Of a stretch of DNA of 64,000 bases, positions 50,801 to 60,747 are shown one piece after another. The stretch is from the NCBI GenBank assembly GCA_019638185.1, contig JAHBUH010000007.1, positions 62,001-126,000 on the forward strand, written 5' to 3'. Position 1 is the first letter of the stretch; every line of letters starts with the position of its first letter. The notes beneath the pieces were generated by a model. The model was not told the origin of the DNA, searched no databases, and saw only the letters and a program-made list of their open reading frames with translations. This DNA comes from Leadbetterella sp. GTDB taxonomy: Bacteria > Bacteroidota > Bacteroidia > Cytophagales > Spirosomataceae. Made by a program: the position numbers and the translations under genes.

Positions 50801-53800
50801 GTATCCGGTGTGGTGGCATTGTTATCAATTTCTACTGCAATACATGCGATAGACTCATTGCCGCAGGCATCTGTACAGGTAGCGGTGTATACACCCGGAC
50901 CTACCTGGATCTTGAAGCCGCTTTCGCCGGTTGACCACCGGATCACTCCGCCTACACAGCCGGTAGCGGTCAGGGTAGCTTTCTCACTTCCACAGATTGA
51001 GCCCTTATCCGACGTTACCACCGGAGGTTCAGGTGAACCGCCTTCGGAAATGCTCACCGCAGTGGCATCCGAACTTCCGCAGCTGGTAGTACAGGTAGCC
51101 GTATAGGTTCCTGCTCCTACCTGGATGCTGGTGCCGGTGGCGCCTGTAGACCAGGTTACGGTGCCGGCACACCCGCTGGCCGTTAAGGTAACTTTCTCTA
51201 CGCCGCACACGGAATTACCACTGGCGGTGATCATCGGCTTGGCCGGTTTTTCCGAGGTACCGATGGTCACAGGAGAAGAGGTCTCCGAAGTACCGCAGCC
51301 TGTGGTACAGGTAGCGGTGTAGGTTCCTGCTCCTACCTGGATGCTCATGCCGGTGGTGCCTGTAGACCAGGTCACGGTGCCGGCACATCCGGTGGCGGTC
51401 AATGTTGCCATTTCGCTGTCACATACGGTAGCCTTGTCTGCAGTTACCGATGGAGCCGCCGGTTTATCCGATGTTCCGATGGTTACCGGAGCCGAAGCAT
51501 TCGACGTTCCGCAACTGCTGGTACAAGTGGCCGTATAGGTTCCTGCTCCTACCTGGATGCTGGTGCCGGTGGCGCCTGTAGACCAGGTCACGGTGCCGGC
51601 ACATCCACTGGCGGTCAGGGTAGCTTTTTCGCTGTCACATACGGTGCCTTTATTGGTACTTACGGATGGAGCCGCTGGTTTATCGGATGTTCCTATGGTT
51701 ACCGGTGCCGAAGCTAGCGACGTTCCGCAACTGCTGGTACAAGTAGCCGTATACGTTCCTGTTCCTACCTGTATGCTTACTCCGGTAGCGCCTGTAGACC
51801 AGGTCACGGTGCCGGCACAGCCAGTGGCTGTCAATGTAGCTTTCTCGCCTTCACATACGGCAGCCTTATCAGCACTTACCGATGGAGCCGCCGGCTTATC
51901 GGATGTTCCGATGGTTACCGGGGTGGAAGCTGCCGATGTTCCGCAGCTGGTGGTACAGGTGGCGGTGTAAGTTCCCACACCTACCTGGATCACACTCACG
52001 GTCTGGCCGGTAGACCAGGTCACGGTACCCGCACATCCGGTAGCCGTAAGGGTGGCTTTCTCGCCATCACATACAGTGCCTTTGTCTGCGCTTACCGATG
52101 GAGCCGCCGGCTTATCTGACGTTCCGATAGTTACCGGAACCGAAGCTGCCGATGTTCCGCAGCTGGTGGTACAGGTGGCGGTATACGTTCCTGCTCCTAC
52201 CTGGATCACACTCACAGTCTGACCGGTAGACCAGGTAATGGTACCTGCACATCCGGTGGCAGTCAGTGTAGCTTTCTCGTTATCACACACGGTAGCCTTA
52301 TCAGCACTTACCGATGGAGCGGCTGGTTTAGCAGACGTTCCGATGGTTACCGGTGCAGAAGCATTCGATGTTCCGCAACCTGAAGTACAGGTGGCGGTAT
52401 AAGTTCCCGCTCCTACCTGGATGCTGGTACCCGTAGCACCTGTTGACCAGGTCACGGTTCCGGCACATCCGCTGGCAGTAAGCGTGGCTTTTTCATTCTC
52501 ACACACGGTGGTCTTGTCTGCGCTTACAGACGGAGCCGCCGGTTTCACTGAAGTTCCGATGATCACCGGAAGCGAAGCCTGAGACGTTCCACAGTCGGTG
52601 GTACAGGTGGCGGTATAGGTTCCCGCTCCTACCTGGATGCTGGCGCCGGTGGCACCGTTAGACCACGTTACTGTACCGGCACATCCGGTGGCGGTCAGGG
52701 TAGCTTTCTCGCCTTCGCATACTGTAGGCTTATCTGCTGTTACAGACGGTGCTGCCGGTTTATCCGAAGTTCCGATAGTTACCGGGTTCGATGCCGCTGA
52801 AGTTCCACAGGTAGTGGTACAGGTAGCGGTGTAAGTTCCCGCAGCTATTTTCAGTACGGTTACGCCGCTGGCTACCATATCAGGTCCGGATGTTCCCGGT
52901 CTGTACCAGATCACGGTACCTGTACAGCCTGTGGCAGTCAGTGTGGCTTTTTCCGAACCACATACCGCTGTTTTATCCGATGTCAGCACTGGAGCTGCCG
53001 GAGCATTCTCCTTGTTGATCACCAGAGGTCCTGCAGACACGGTACCTCCACAGTTGGTTTTACAGGTAGCGCTGTAAGAACCGGCTCCCACCTGGATGCT
53101 GGCGCCTGTAGCTCCTGTAGACCAGGTTACGGTTCCACCTTCACAGCCTGTAGCGGTCAGGGTGGCTTTTTCCGTACCACACACCGTAGCGGTGCTGGTG
53201 GCTATGGTAAAGTTAGCCGGTGCGCTCTCCTGGTTAATGGTTACCGGAGCAGATGCTGCCGATGTTCCACATGAGGTCACACAAGTGGCCGTATAAGTTC
53301 CCGCAGTAACTACTTTGGTAGTACCTGTTCCGCCGTTAGACCAGTTAATGGTTCCGCCTGCACAGCCTGTAGCCGTTAAGGTGGCGGTTTCGGTGCCGCA
53401 CAGTACGGACTTGTTAGTAGTCACATCCGGTGCGTTAGGTTTAGCTCCGTCTCCGATCACCACAGGTGCTGATACTTCAGATGCTCCACAGGCGTTCACA
53501 CAGGTGGCGGTATAGGTTCCCGTTCCTACGGAGATCGGGCTGCCTTTGGCGCCATTGCTCCAGGTTAAGGTTCCGCCCGTAGGACACGCACCGGTCAGGG
53601 TAGCTTTTTCCCCGGCACACAGTGAAGTCCGGTTGGTCTGTATGTTCGGTTTCGAAGGTACCGGTCCACGATCAACCACTATGGTATTCGAGTTAGGTGA
53701 TCCTCCACATGCATTTACACAGGTGGCGGTATAGGTTCCTGCTCCCGCTTTTCTTGGGTTAGCCGTAGAGCCGTCACTCCAGAGTACGGTTCCTGTAGCA

Positions 53801-56800
53801 CAGGTAGCCGTCATGGTAGCTGTCTCGTTATCACACACCACGGTCACACTTGCGGTGATGGTAGGTGCGCCAGGTTTATTACCCTGGGTGATCACGATTG
53901 GCGTAGAGGCCGGTGAAGTACCACAATCCGTTTTACAGGTAGCGGTATAAGTGCCTGCACCTACCTGGATCGAACTGCCGGTAGCACCGTTACTCCATAC
54001 GATGGTGCCGCTGGCACAAACCGCCGAGAGGGTGGCTTTATCCGTACCGCATATCGCGTTGGTGTTGGTAGCCACACTTGGTGCTGCCGGTGTGCTGCCT
54101 GATCCGATGGTGATCGGTTCAGACGCTACCGAAGTTCCGCAGCTGCTTACACAAGTAGCTGTATACGTTCCGGCTCCCACTGAGATCGGGCTGCCGGTAG
54201 AACCGTTGCTCCAGGTCAGGATACCGCCTGAAGGACATGAGCCTGTCAGGGTAGCCTTCTCTGCACCACATACCGTCAGCTTGTTAGCCTGGATACTTGG
54301 TTTGCCTGGTGCTGGCTGCGTAGTGATCACTACCGGTGTTGAAGCCGGTGAGCTGCCACATGCACTCACACACGTTGCTGTATATGTTCCGGCACCCACT
54401 GTTCTCGGGTTAGCCGTAGTGCCGTCGCTCCACAGTACTGTACCGGTGGCACAGGTAGCTGCAAGCGTAGCGGTTTCTGCTCCGCAAAGAGTAGTTTTGT
54501 TGGGTGCCACAGTTGGTGCTGTAGGTGTGCTGCCTGTTCCGATCGTGATCGGTTCAGACGCTACCGAAGTACCACAGCTGCTCACACAGGTTGCAGTATA
54601 CGTTCCTGCTCCTACTGAGATCGGGCTGCCGGTGGCGCCATTGCTCCAGGTCAGGATACCACCAGAAGGACATGCACCGGTCAGGGTGGCCTTCTCTGCA
54701 CCACATACCATCAGCTTGTTGGTCTGGATGTTTGGTTTGCCTGGCGCTGGCTGCGTAGTGATCACTACCGGTGTTGAAGCCGGTGAGCTGCCACATGCAT
54801 TCACACACGTTGCTGTATATGTTCCGGCTCCCACTGTTCTCGGGTTAGCCGTAGTGCCATCGCTCCACAGTACTGTACCTGTAGCACAGGTGGCAGTAAG
54901 TGTAGCTGTTTCTGCTCCACAAAGGGTGGTTTTGCTTGGTACCACAGTTGGTGCTGTAGGTGTGCTGCCTGTTCCGATCGTGATCGGTTCAGACGCTACG
55001 GAAGTTCCACAGCTGCTCACACAAGTGGCAAAGTAAGTACCTGTTCCTACTGAGATCGGGCTGCCGGTGGCGCCGTTGCTCCAGGTCAGGGTACCACCTG
55101 AAGGACATGAGCCTGTCAGGACTACTTTCTCATCCCCACAAACCGTGTGCTTGTTGGCCTGGATGTTCGGCTTGCCAGGACCGGGTTGCGTATTAATTAC
55201 AATCGTTTCAGAATTTACGGAAGTTCCACACTCGCTCACGCAATTTGCGTAATACGTGCCCACACCCACTTCAATCTGGGCGCCGGTCATTCCGTTAGAC
55301 CATTTCAGGGTACCGCCTGCAGGGCAGATTCCACTGAGGATGGCTTTCTCGTTAGCACATACCATCTGCTTATCGGTGCTGATAACCGGTTTACCCGGTA
55401 GCTGGCCTGTAGTGATGGTTACGCTGGTAGAAGTGGCTGAAGCACCACAGGCATTCACACAGGTAGCAAAGTAAGTACCAGGTCCCACATAAATCGGGCT
55501 TCCGGTCATGGCATTGCTCCAGGTCAGGACACCTGATGTACAGGTACTGGTCAGCATGGCTTTCTCATCACCACATACACTGGTTTGGTGCGCCGTGATG
55601 GTAGGACGACCCGGTTTTTGACCCGGCTCTATAGAGATCATATCCGAAGCCGGAGAAGTACCGCAGTCGTTCACACAGCGGGCAGTATAGAAACCTACAC
55701 CCACCTGGATCGGGCTGCCGCTCGCTCCGTTAGACCAAACCAGTTCACCGTCCTTAGGACAAGTACCTGTCAGCGTAGCTTTTTCATTACCGCAGACGCT
55801 CGTTATGGTAGCGGATATGATCGGCTTAGACGGGGTAGTTCCCGGAGTGATCACTACCGGCTCGGAAGCCAGTGAAGTTCCACAGGAAGTAGTACATTTT
55901 GCAGCATAAATACCTGTACCTACATATACGGTAGGATTAAAGCCGGTTACGCCTACCCATGATACCGTGCCGGAAGCACAGAACGCGGTCAGTTTCACTT
56001 TCTCATCTCCACAAACCGTGGTGCTTACTGCAGTAACTACCGGTTTATCCGGTGCTCCGCCGGTGGTGATAGTCACCGGAACGGATGCTACAGATATACC
56101 GCAGGCGGTAGAACATTTAGCGGTATACGTTCCTGCGCCTACTTCTATCGGGCTACCGGCCTTGCCATTGCTCCAGAGAATAATACCCCCTGAGGCACAA
56201 TGCGCCCCTAGCTCCGTTTTCTCTTCACCACATACGGTGGTTTTATTCGTAGCAATGGTCGGAGGCTCAGGAGCTTTATCTTTACCTATAACTACCGGCA
56301 GCGACTCATCAGAAGTACCACAAGTGTTCTTACATACTGCACGGTAAATACCTTCGCCTACGCTGATCTCATTGCCTTCTTTTCCGTTACTCCAATGCAC
56401 GGTAGAGCCTATTTCACAAGTGGCCGTAAGTTTCACGGTCTCATCACCACAGACAAATACTTTGGATGGGTAGATGGTTGGCGGTTTTGGCACCATTCCT
56501 TTATTAATGGTGATATGGCCAGAGCTTTCTGAATCACCGCAGTCATTTCTACAAATGGCGGTATAGATGCCTTCACCCACCTGGATCATGTTACCTACCT
56601 TGCCGTTACTCCATACTACCACACTTCCTACCGGACATTCAGCCACCAGGGTTGCTTTTTCATCACCACAAACCATTGACTTGTCGGTTCTTACCTCCGG
56701 AGAGCCCGGTACCTTGCCATTAGTGATGGTGATAGGTCTTGAATCTTCAGAGTATCCACATTCATTTTTACATCTTGCTGTGTATATTCCCACACCTACT

Positions 56801-59721
56801 TCAATCGGGCTGCCGTACTTACCGTTACTCCACTCGATCACCTGGCCTACGGTACAGTTAGCTGTCAGTTTAGCCAGCTCTTTACCACAAACTTCGGTTT
56901 TGTCCGTACCTACTATAGGTGCTCCCGGTACCGGCTTACCAATGATGGTGATAGGCGCAGAGGCAGGAGATGATCCACATTTATTGGTACAAACGGCGGT
57001 GTAAGTTCCTTCTCCCACCTGGATAGTGCCTCCTACCATGCCGTTATTCCACTGAACTACCTCACCTACGGCACAAGCCCCCGTTAAAGTAGCCAGTTCC
57101 GTACCGCAAACCATATTTTTATTGGTGGTCACGATCGGGGTTTTCGGCATTTCGATTTCAGGAATTACCACGGTGTTTGTCTCATTGATACAGCCGTTAT
57201 TGTCTTTCACATAGAATTTGTGAGAGCCCGGTGCTACCATGAAAATATTACCCGACACAAACGTGATTCCATCCATGCTATAGCTGAACGGTGCCGTTCC
57301 GCCATTCACGTGTATGGTTACCGGAACTACCGGCCCCACAGCACAATCCACTTTTCCGGGGATAGCCGTAGCTATAAAGCCCGGGTAACGGAAGATCTCA
57401 ATAGGACAGCACAGGATACCGTCACACTGATCGCCGGTTCCGGCTGTATAGTAATATTTTCCGGGTTCAGTGGCTTCATAAACGCTGGCTGTAGCACCCG
57501 CTATAGCCTCTCCGTTTCTGTACCACTGGTAGTTTGCCAAACCTTCTTCTGCTTCAATGGTCACGCTGATGGCTTCATTTTCACAGAATCTGTAGATCTG
57601 GGGTACACATTCTATTTCACATTTCACCACAGCGGTAACGGTAGCGATACAGCCGTTAGCGTCTTTTACGGTGAATACGTAATTACCGTTAATCAGGCCG
57701 GTAAATACCGCTTCTGCCTGGAAGGTCACCCCGTCTTTACTGTAGGAATATGGAGCCTTACCACTGGAAGCCACCAGGGTCACCTTTCCTTTGTTATCCA
57801 CACAGGAAGGCGTAGCGGCAAGGAAAGGCGTGGTTTTCACCAGTGTGATCACGCTGGTATCTTTTGCCGTACATCCGTTACCCGAGGTTACGGTTACAAT
57901 ATATTTACCGGGCTCAGTTACGCTGATGCCAGCCGTAGTAGCCGTGAAGCCACCCGGTCCTGCCCAGCTGTAGGTAGCCCCCGCACTGGCGGTAGCGGTA
58001 ATATCCAGGGTCTGGGTATCGCAGGTCAGCTCACCTTCTTTGAGCGATACCGTCACGGTAGGCAGATCGCTGTTTTGCGTCACCACTGCCGTGTCTTTGG
58101 CGATACAGCCGTTTACGGAGGTTACCGTTACTATATAATCACCGGCCGCTGTGGCGGTGATGGTCTCTGTGGTGGCGGTAAAGCCGCCGGGGCCTGCCCA
58201 GCTGTAGGTCACCCCTGCGCTGGCCGTAGCCTTAATTTCCACGCTTTTCTTCTCACAATTCAGCTCGCCGTCATTCACCGTTATAGTAGGTAGCTGAGCG
58301 TCCTGGGTAACTGTAGCCGTATCTTTGGTAATACAGCCGTTAACACCGGTTACGGTCACTATATACTCGCCGGGCTTGTTAACGGTCACTACGGCCGTAT
58401 TGCCGGTAAAGCCGTCAGGTCCGGTCCAGCTGAAAGTATTGGCCGGATCAGAAGTGGCGGTCAGCTGAGCACTGGTAGTGGTACAGCTAAGGGCGGCATC
58501 GGCCAGCTTAACTGCGGGCGCGTCTTTTTCTCTTACTATAATAGGACAGCAAAGCTCTCCTTCACAGGTATCGTCTCCACCGGAAGTATAATGGTAGCTA
58601 CCTACAGAGGTAATGGTATAGGTGGCGGCAGTGGCCCCGTCTATGGGTTTCCCGTCTTTGTACCACTGGTAGGTGGCCTGTCCGGGTGCTGCTTCTGCCA
58701 GGATCTCAATCACCTCGCCGGGACAATACTCAAAAATCTCGGGAGTACATTCACAAAATGCGTCTACGGTTACTTTATAGGTACAGCCGTTTGCGTCCTT
58801 CACCACCACTTCGTGCTGGCCCTGTGCCAGATCCGCAAATACGGATTCCGCTCCGAAGGCTCCGCCGTCTAAGCTATAGGTATAGGGTTCCACCCCACCG
58901 GAAGCCAGGATGGTAGCGGTGGTCTTGTTATCTTTACACACGGCCTCGGCTTTCGCCAGGATGCCGCCGGGCTGTGCGATTTCCACGGTTTTTTCAATGG
59001 AACAGCCTTTGGCACTTTTAACGGTTACCTTATATGTACCGCCTGCCAGTCCTGTAAAAATATTAGAGGCCTGAAACGGTGCTCCGTCCAGGCTATACGT
59101 ATAATCCGTGATCTGGCCTACGCTGGGGGTTACGGTGATAGAGCCGCTGGTACCGGTGGCACAGGCTGCATCTGTTTTTACGATCACCGCATCAAATGCT
59201 GGCTCCTGGGTAACCAGGTAAGGACAGCATAATTTGCCCTCACAGGTCTGCGGGTCCTCTGCCGTAAAATGATATAACCCGGGAGCGGTAATGGTGTAGG
59301 TACTACCGGTAGCTCCGGCAATCTCCACATTATCCTTGAACCACTTGTAGTTTTGGTACCCCGCTTCCGCTTCGATATCTATTTCGATCTCCTGCCCGGC
59401 GCAGTACTTGAAAACTTCGGAATAGCAGGGGTCCTCGGTCCTGCTTTCTGCCGATACGGCTTTGGCATATACCGAAGTTCCGGCATTATCCGCTGTATTC
59501 CTGTACCCGGCAATGATCCTTTCCAGGGAATATAGGGTTCTTAATCCCTCCTTGTACCGTTCGAGGTAAGAGGGGGTAATGGTTTGAGACCTCAGGTAAG
59601 GGTTATACCGGAGATCGTTTGTTCCCTTAGAAAATCCCGATACCGTGCCGGCCAGCAGCAGACACAGAATCAGCAAATTTTGATAGTGGAAATTTTTCCT
59701 GATGGTAAACGTAGGTTTCAT
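47872..59721 (-). CDS. Giant repetitive surface protein with type IX secretion signal
   Basis: 3,949 residues from the ATG at 59721, which gives a normal signal peptide (LLILCLLLAGTVSGFS); the frame opens earlier at 59841. After the signal come several Ig-like modules with a CEGxLCCP end, alternating with SprB-type repeats (YSLDGAPFQASNIFTGLAGG). Next are about thirty tandem modules of about 72 residues, each with four cysteines. They are followed by a bridging region, DUF11-like adhesion modules (DVAIKKTGDKETAEVNDQVTY) and a C-terminal gliding-motility domain (EGFSPNGDGVNDNW ... YYYKLKLVGQDKY) used as a type B sorting signal for type IX secretion. It is probably an outer-membrane-bound adhesin or motility track protein. 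Companion gene lies upstream at 59896. Confidence 0.92.
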   Translation of the reverse strand: MKPTFTIRKNFHYQNLLILCLLLAGTVSGFSKGTNDLRYNPYLRSQTITPSYLERYKEGLRTLYSLERIIAGYRNTADNAGTSVYAKAVSAESRTEDPCYSEVFKYCAGQEIEIDIEAEAGYQNYKWFKDNVEIAGATGSTYTITAPGLYHFTAEDPQTCEGKLCCPYLVTQEPAFDAVIVKTDAACATGTSGSITVTPSVGQITDYTYSLDGAPFQASNIFTGLAGGTYKVTVKSAKGCSIEKTVEIAQPGGILAKAEAVCKDNKTTATILASGGVEPYTYSLDGGAFGAESVFADLAQGQHEVVVKDANGCTYKVTVDAFCECTPEIFEYCPGEVIEILAEAAPGQATYQWYKDGKPIDGATAATYTITSVGSYHYTSGGDDTCEGELCCPIIVREKDAPAVKLADAALSCTTTSAQLTATSDPANTFSWTGPDGFTGNTAVVTVNKPGEYIVTVTGVNGCITKDTATVTQDAQLPTITVNDGELNCEKKSVEIKATASAGVTYSWAGPGGFTATTETITATAAGDYIVTVTSVNGCIAKDTAVVTQNSDLPTVTVSLKEGELTCDTQTLDITATASAGATYSWAGPGGFTATTAGISVTEPGKYIVTVTSGNGCTAKDTSVITLVKTTPFLAATPSCVDNKGKVTLVASSGKAPYSYSKDGVTFQAEAVFTGLINGNYVFTVKDANGCIATVTAVVKCEIECVPQIYRFCENEAISVTIEAEEGLANYQWYRNGEAIAGATASVYEATEPGKYYYTAGTGDQCDGILCCPIEIFRYPGFIATAIPGKVDCAVGPVVPVTIHVNGGTAPFSYSMDGITFVSGNIFMVAPGSHKFYVKDNNGCINETNTVVIPEIEMPKTPIVTTNKNMVCGTELATLTGACAVGEVVQWNNGMVGGTIQVGEGTYTAVCTNKCGSSPASAPITIIGKPVPGAPIVGTDKTEVCGKELAKLTANCTVGQVIEWSNGKYGSPIEVGVGIYTARCKNECGYSEDSRPITITNGKVPGSPEVRTDKSMVCGDEKATLVAECPVGSVVVWSNGKVGNMIQVGEGIYTAICRNDCGDSESSGHITINKGMVPKPPTIYPSKVFVCGDETVKLTATCEIGSTVHWSNGKEGNEISVGEGIYRAVCKNTCGTSDESLPVVIGKDKAPEPPTIATNKTTVCGEEKTELGAHCASGGIILWSNGKAGSPIEVGAGTYTAKCSTACGISVASVPVTITTGGAPDKPVVTAVSTTVCGDEKVKLTAFCASGTVSWVGVTGFNPTVYVGTGIYAAKCTTSCGTSLASEPVVITPGTTPSKPIISATITSVCGNEKATLTGTCPKDGELVWSNGASGSPIQVGVGFYTARCVNDCGTSPASDMISIEPGQKPGRPTITAHQTSVCGDEKAMLTSTCTSGVLTWSNAMTGSPIYVGPGTYFATCVNACGASATSTSVTITTGQLPGKPVISTDKQMVCANEKAILSGICPAGGTLKWSNGMTGAQIEVGVGTYYANCVSECGTSVNSETIVINTQPGPGKPNIQANKHTVCGDEKVVLTGSCPSGGTLTWSNGATGSPISVGTGTYFATCVSSCGTSVASEPITIGTGSTPTAPTVVPSKTTLCGAETATLTATCATGTVLWSDGTTANPRTVGAGTYTATCVNACGSSPASTPVVITTQPAPGKPNIQTNKLMVCGAEKATLTGACPSGGILTWSNGATGSPISVGAGTYTATCVSSCGTSVASEPITIGTGSTPTAPTVAPNKTTLCGAETATLAATCATGTVLWSDGTTANPRTVGAGTYTATCVSACGSSPASTPVVITTQPAPGKPSIQANKLTVCGAEKATLTGSCPSGGILTWSNGSTGSPISVGAGTYTATCVSSCGTSVASEPITIGSGSTPAAPSVATNTNAICGTDKATLSAVCASGTIVWSNGATGSSIQVGAGTYTATCKTDCGTSPASTPIVITQGNKPGAPTITASVTVVCDNETATMTATCATGTVLWSDGSTANPRKAGAGTYTATCVNACGGSPNSNTIVVDRGPVPSKPNIQTNRTSLCAGEKATLTGACPTGGTLTWSNGAKGSPISVGTGTYTATCVNACGASEVSAPVVIGDGAKPNAPDVTTNKSVLCGTETATLTATGCAGGTINWSNGGTGTTKVVTAGTYTATCVTSCGTSAASAPVTINQESAPANFTIATSTATVCGTEKATLTATGCEGGTVTWSTGATGASIQVGAGSYSATCKTNCGGTVSAGPLVINKENAPAAPVLTSDKTAVCGSEKATLTATGCTGTVIWYRPGTSGPDMVASGVTVLKIAAGTYTATCTTTCGTSAASNPVTIGTSDKPAAPSVTADKPTVCEGEKATLTATGCAGTVTWSNGATGASIQVGAGTYTATCTTDCGTSQASLPVIIGTSVKPAAPSVSADKTTVCENEKATLTASGCAGTVTWSTGATGTSIQVGAGTYTATCTSGCGTSNASAPVTIGTSAKPAAPSVSADKATVCDNEKATLTATGCAGTITWSTGQTVSVIQVGAGTYTATCTTSCGTSAASVPVTIGTSDKPAAPSVSADKGTVCDGEKATLTATGCAGTVTWSTGQTVSVIQVGVGTYTATCTTSCGTSAASTPVTIGTSDKPAAPSVSADKAAVCEGEKATLTATGCAGTVTWSTGATGVSIQVGTGTYTATCTSSCGTSLASAPVTIGTSDKPAAPSVSTNKGTVCDSEKATLTASGCAGTVTWSTGATGTSIQVGAGTYTATCTSSCGTSNASAPVTIGTSDKPAAPSVTADKATVCDSEMATLTATGCAGTVTWSTGTTGMSIQVGAGTYTATCTTGCGTSETSSPVTIGTSEKPAKPMITASGNSVCGVEKVTLTASGCAGTVTWSTGATGTSIQVGAGTYTATCTTSCGSSDATAVSISEGGSPEPPVVTSDKGSICGSEKATLTATGCVGGVIRWSTGESGFKIQVGPGVYTATCTDACGNESIACIAVEIDNNATTPDTPAITASTDGVCGEELATLTATGCTGGTVIWSNGSQGHSIQVSMGTYTAICKTDCGESAASNSVTIQSKGGTLSISSNKTAYCAGETVTLTATGCTNGTIKWSNGATGSSITLPATASMTMTAVCSEGGGSVSTCDFAVGDVEFEYQTQQNPAGMNTRFLLTSNAYEILQVKTTPKFENVQEGTYKVISLVYIGDIQGLVAGANYSNLDKGSCYSDEETDISVCNPTNPGGNDCAAVGSIQVQVKTPAECGGNNGGEEDCKTAPTVTSSVGSATCVGTTVTLTALNCNAQVVWNTGATGASINFMPTATGAYKFSAKCVSSAAGCESEASQEITVNVVDALPKPTAIETLNNICPLAYVDLRNAILGAPTTGGTFEFHFENSPTSPLVTSAQVTNGVYYLFERNTAGCYSVGTPVTVVISENCENPVHPTAVDVAIKKTGDKETAEVNDQVTYTVKVSNIGGNGASDIKVRDIIPVGLQITEVSENAFLEGGVVRISLDTLAPGASVEVTYTGTVTAPGRIANKAELEAVAQNDTNQANNSSTWVINNVAQVDSLIGLAKAVGEITRREDLGANVYEVPFVFTITNMGLKDLDHVRLADTLSLTFGSADMVESIHLEADSGLTVNPNYTGSGEQTHLLIAEESAIAAGATLNVRLKVFVNMGNKASGSFANSATVYAGTVKEISDRSTDGVNPDPDGDGDPTNNSTDTEFNIGDNVPTYGIGAALAVVDSAFVNDKKAYEVTYRVLVRNYGADTLTGVFLTDTLSTTFAGAPEFTVTGKPVVTSQGSSLVINPAFDGKTDFRLLLPDAAAILAPAQTDTVEFKVTVVFGENVGPYSTNVIAFGEDNGTMLTDTSNAGVEIVKHLSTPTVFSIPEDLDPRSMVTIPEGFSPNGDGVNDNWKINLKGNAKIEKLIIVNRYGSTLYEEDGETVTTSGWDGKANKGMIPGTGTVPTGTYYYKLKLVGQDKYIIDYITVER
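50420..57147. repeat. About thirty tandem 216-bp repeats inside the giant gene
   Basis: The coding sequence repeats with a period near 216 bases (about 72 residues). The consensus unit contains VCG.EKATLTA, then C.. GT..WSNG.TG.SIQVGAGTYTATC and CGTS.AS.PVTI. The units near the N-terminus have C-type 'TATC' spacing; those from about the eighteenth on have an extra glycine (TATGC), forming a second, very homogeneous group beginning PAAPSV. Two adjacent two-unit blocks (PGKPNIQ... then TPTAPTV...) are nearly identical, evidence of recent duplication. Four cysteines per unit suggest two disulfides. Confidence 0.9.
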
Positions 59722-59895
59722 CCAAAACTCAGTTAAGTATTTCAAAAATTGGATAGATATATTTTCCTTTCCCGGACACCGGTAATTGTTCCGCCTTATT
59801 GCAACGGCCTGAAAAAAGCGCGTCACAAAAATCATTCCCAAATTTTACAGCGGGATGACATAGCGTTCCGATTTCGGTAATCCGGTTCATATCTG

Positions 59896-60471
59896 TTACG
59901 ATTGTTTTTTCAATTTAGGGACCGTAAAATCCACCGGGCAGTCCATGCAGGCCGTACCGGAATTGGAAGTATTGGAATGGTAGATCTGTACATTTCCACC
60001 GCCCAGAATTGAATTGCTGAAATCAATACCGTTAAATCCCTGGGCTGAGGAGCCGGGATCCGCCCCGTTATTGAATATCCTGACGCCCTCCCGGCACTGG
60101 CTGTCCGCGAAAGTGAAGCTGAATAACAGCAGCTTCTGGTTAGCCGTAAAGTTTACAAGCCCGCCACCGGAAGTCACCGCATGAAAGTCACGGCCCGAAG
60201 AAGATGCTGGATCGGTGATGAATTTCTCATCTTTCCACGACCCGCCCGTGTGACTGACCACATTTAACCGGGTATCCGGAGCAGATTTAGGTACTACCAC
60301 TGCGATCTGCGCCTTCCCGAAAGCAAAATTCTTTTGTGTGACGGGTGATATGGCAAATACTTCATACCTCGCAGATTCCGGGTTCCAGTCCATGGTTAAC
60401 TTGATAGTCCCCTGGGCCGAACTGCTGACGGCAGAGAGCAAAGAAATAACCAGGAGTAAACAGTATTTCAT
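59896..60471 (-). CDS. Small secreted companion of the giant adhesin
   Basis: 191 residues from the ATG at 60471, whose product starts with a proper signal peptide (MKYCLLLVISLLSAVSSSAQ); the frame opens at 60567 but those codons are unlikely to be translated. The mature part is beta-rich (GTIKLTMDWNPESARYEVFAI, AQIAVVVPKSAPDTRL) and ends in a cysteine-containing tail ACMDCPVDFTVPKL. It resembles small exported proteins I recall next to type IX-secreted adhesins. It precedes the giant gene by about 170 bases on the same strand and may be coexpressed. Confidence 0.7.
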   Translation of the reverse strand: MKYCLLLVISLLSAVSSSAQGTIKLTMDWNPESARYEVFAISPVTQKNFAFGKAQIAVVVPKSAPDTRLNVVSHTGGSWKDEKFITDPASSSGRDFHAVTSGGGLVNFTANQKLLLFSFTFADSQCREGVRIFNNGADPGSSAQGFNGIDFSNSILGGGNVQIYHSNTSNSGTACMDCPVDFTVPKLKKQS

Positions 60472-60747
60472 ATCTTTATCATTTAGGTTTAGTTCCGGCC
60501 CGTTGCACCTGCTTTTTTCACAGGACGCGCACAAAGCCAAAATATCTTTGAATACTGCAATTTCCATGCCACATATATGATCCCTTCTTCATAAAAACCG
60601 ACAGGAAATATTCCCGGGCGCCCCGCGGAGCCATTTCAGGAAGGGTATAATGATCCCGATTTTCCGTTTACAGCCCAGTTTTTTCCGGGAAAAAGAAAAC
60701 TTATCCGTATTTCTCCTATTTTAGCGGGCAGATATTCAACCTTCACT

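Noticed and set aside
50312-57004. A series of open frames on the plus strand, 60-360 codons long, some repeated (for example 53951-55036).
   Set aside because: They are shadows of the tandem repeats in the giant minus-strand gene and repeat with the same 216-bp period; no starts, signals or family motifs.
57220-58293. 357-codon plus-strand frame.
   Set aside because: Antisense to the N-terminal modules of the giant protein; composition is that of a shadow frame.
59722-59841. Upstream extension of the giant gene frame.
   Set aside because: The extra 40 codons precede a normal signal peptide starting at the ATG at 59721 and contain no export features.
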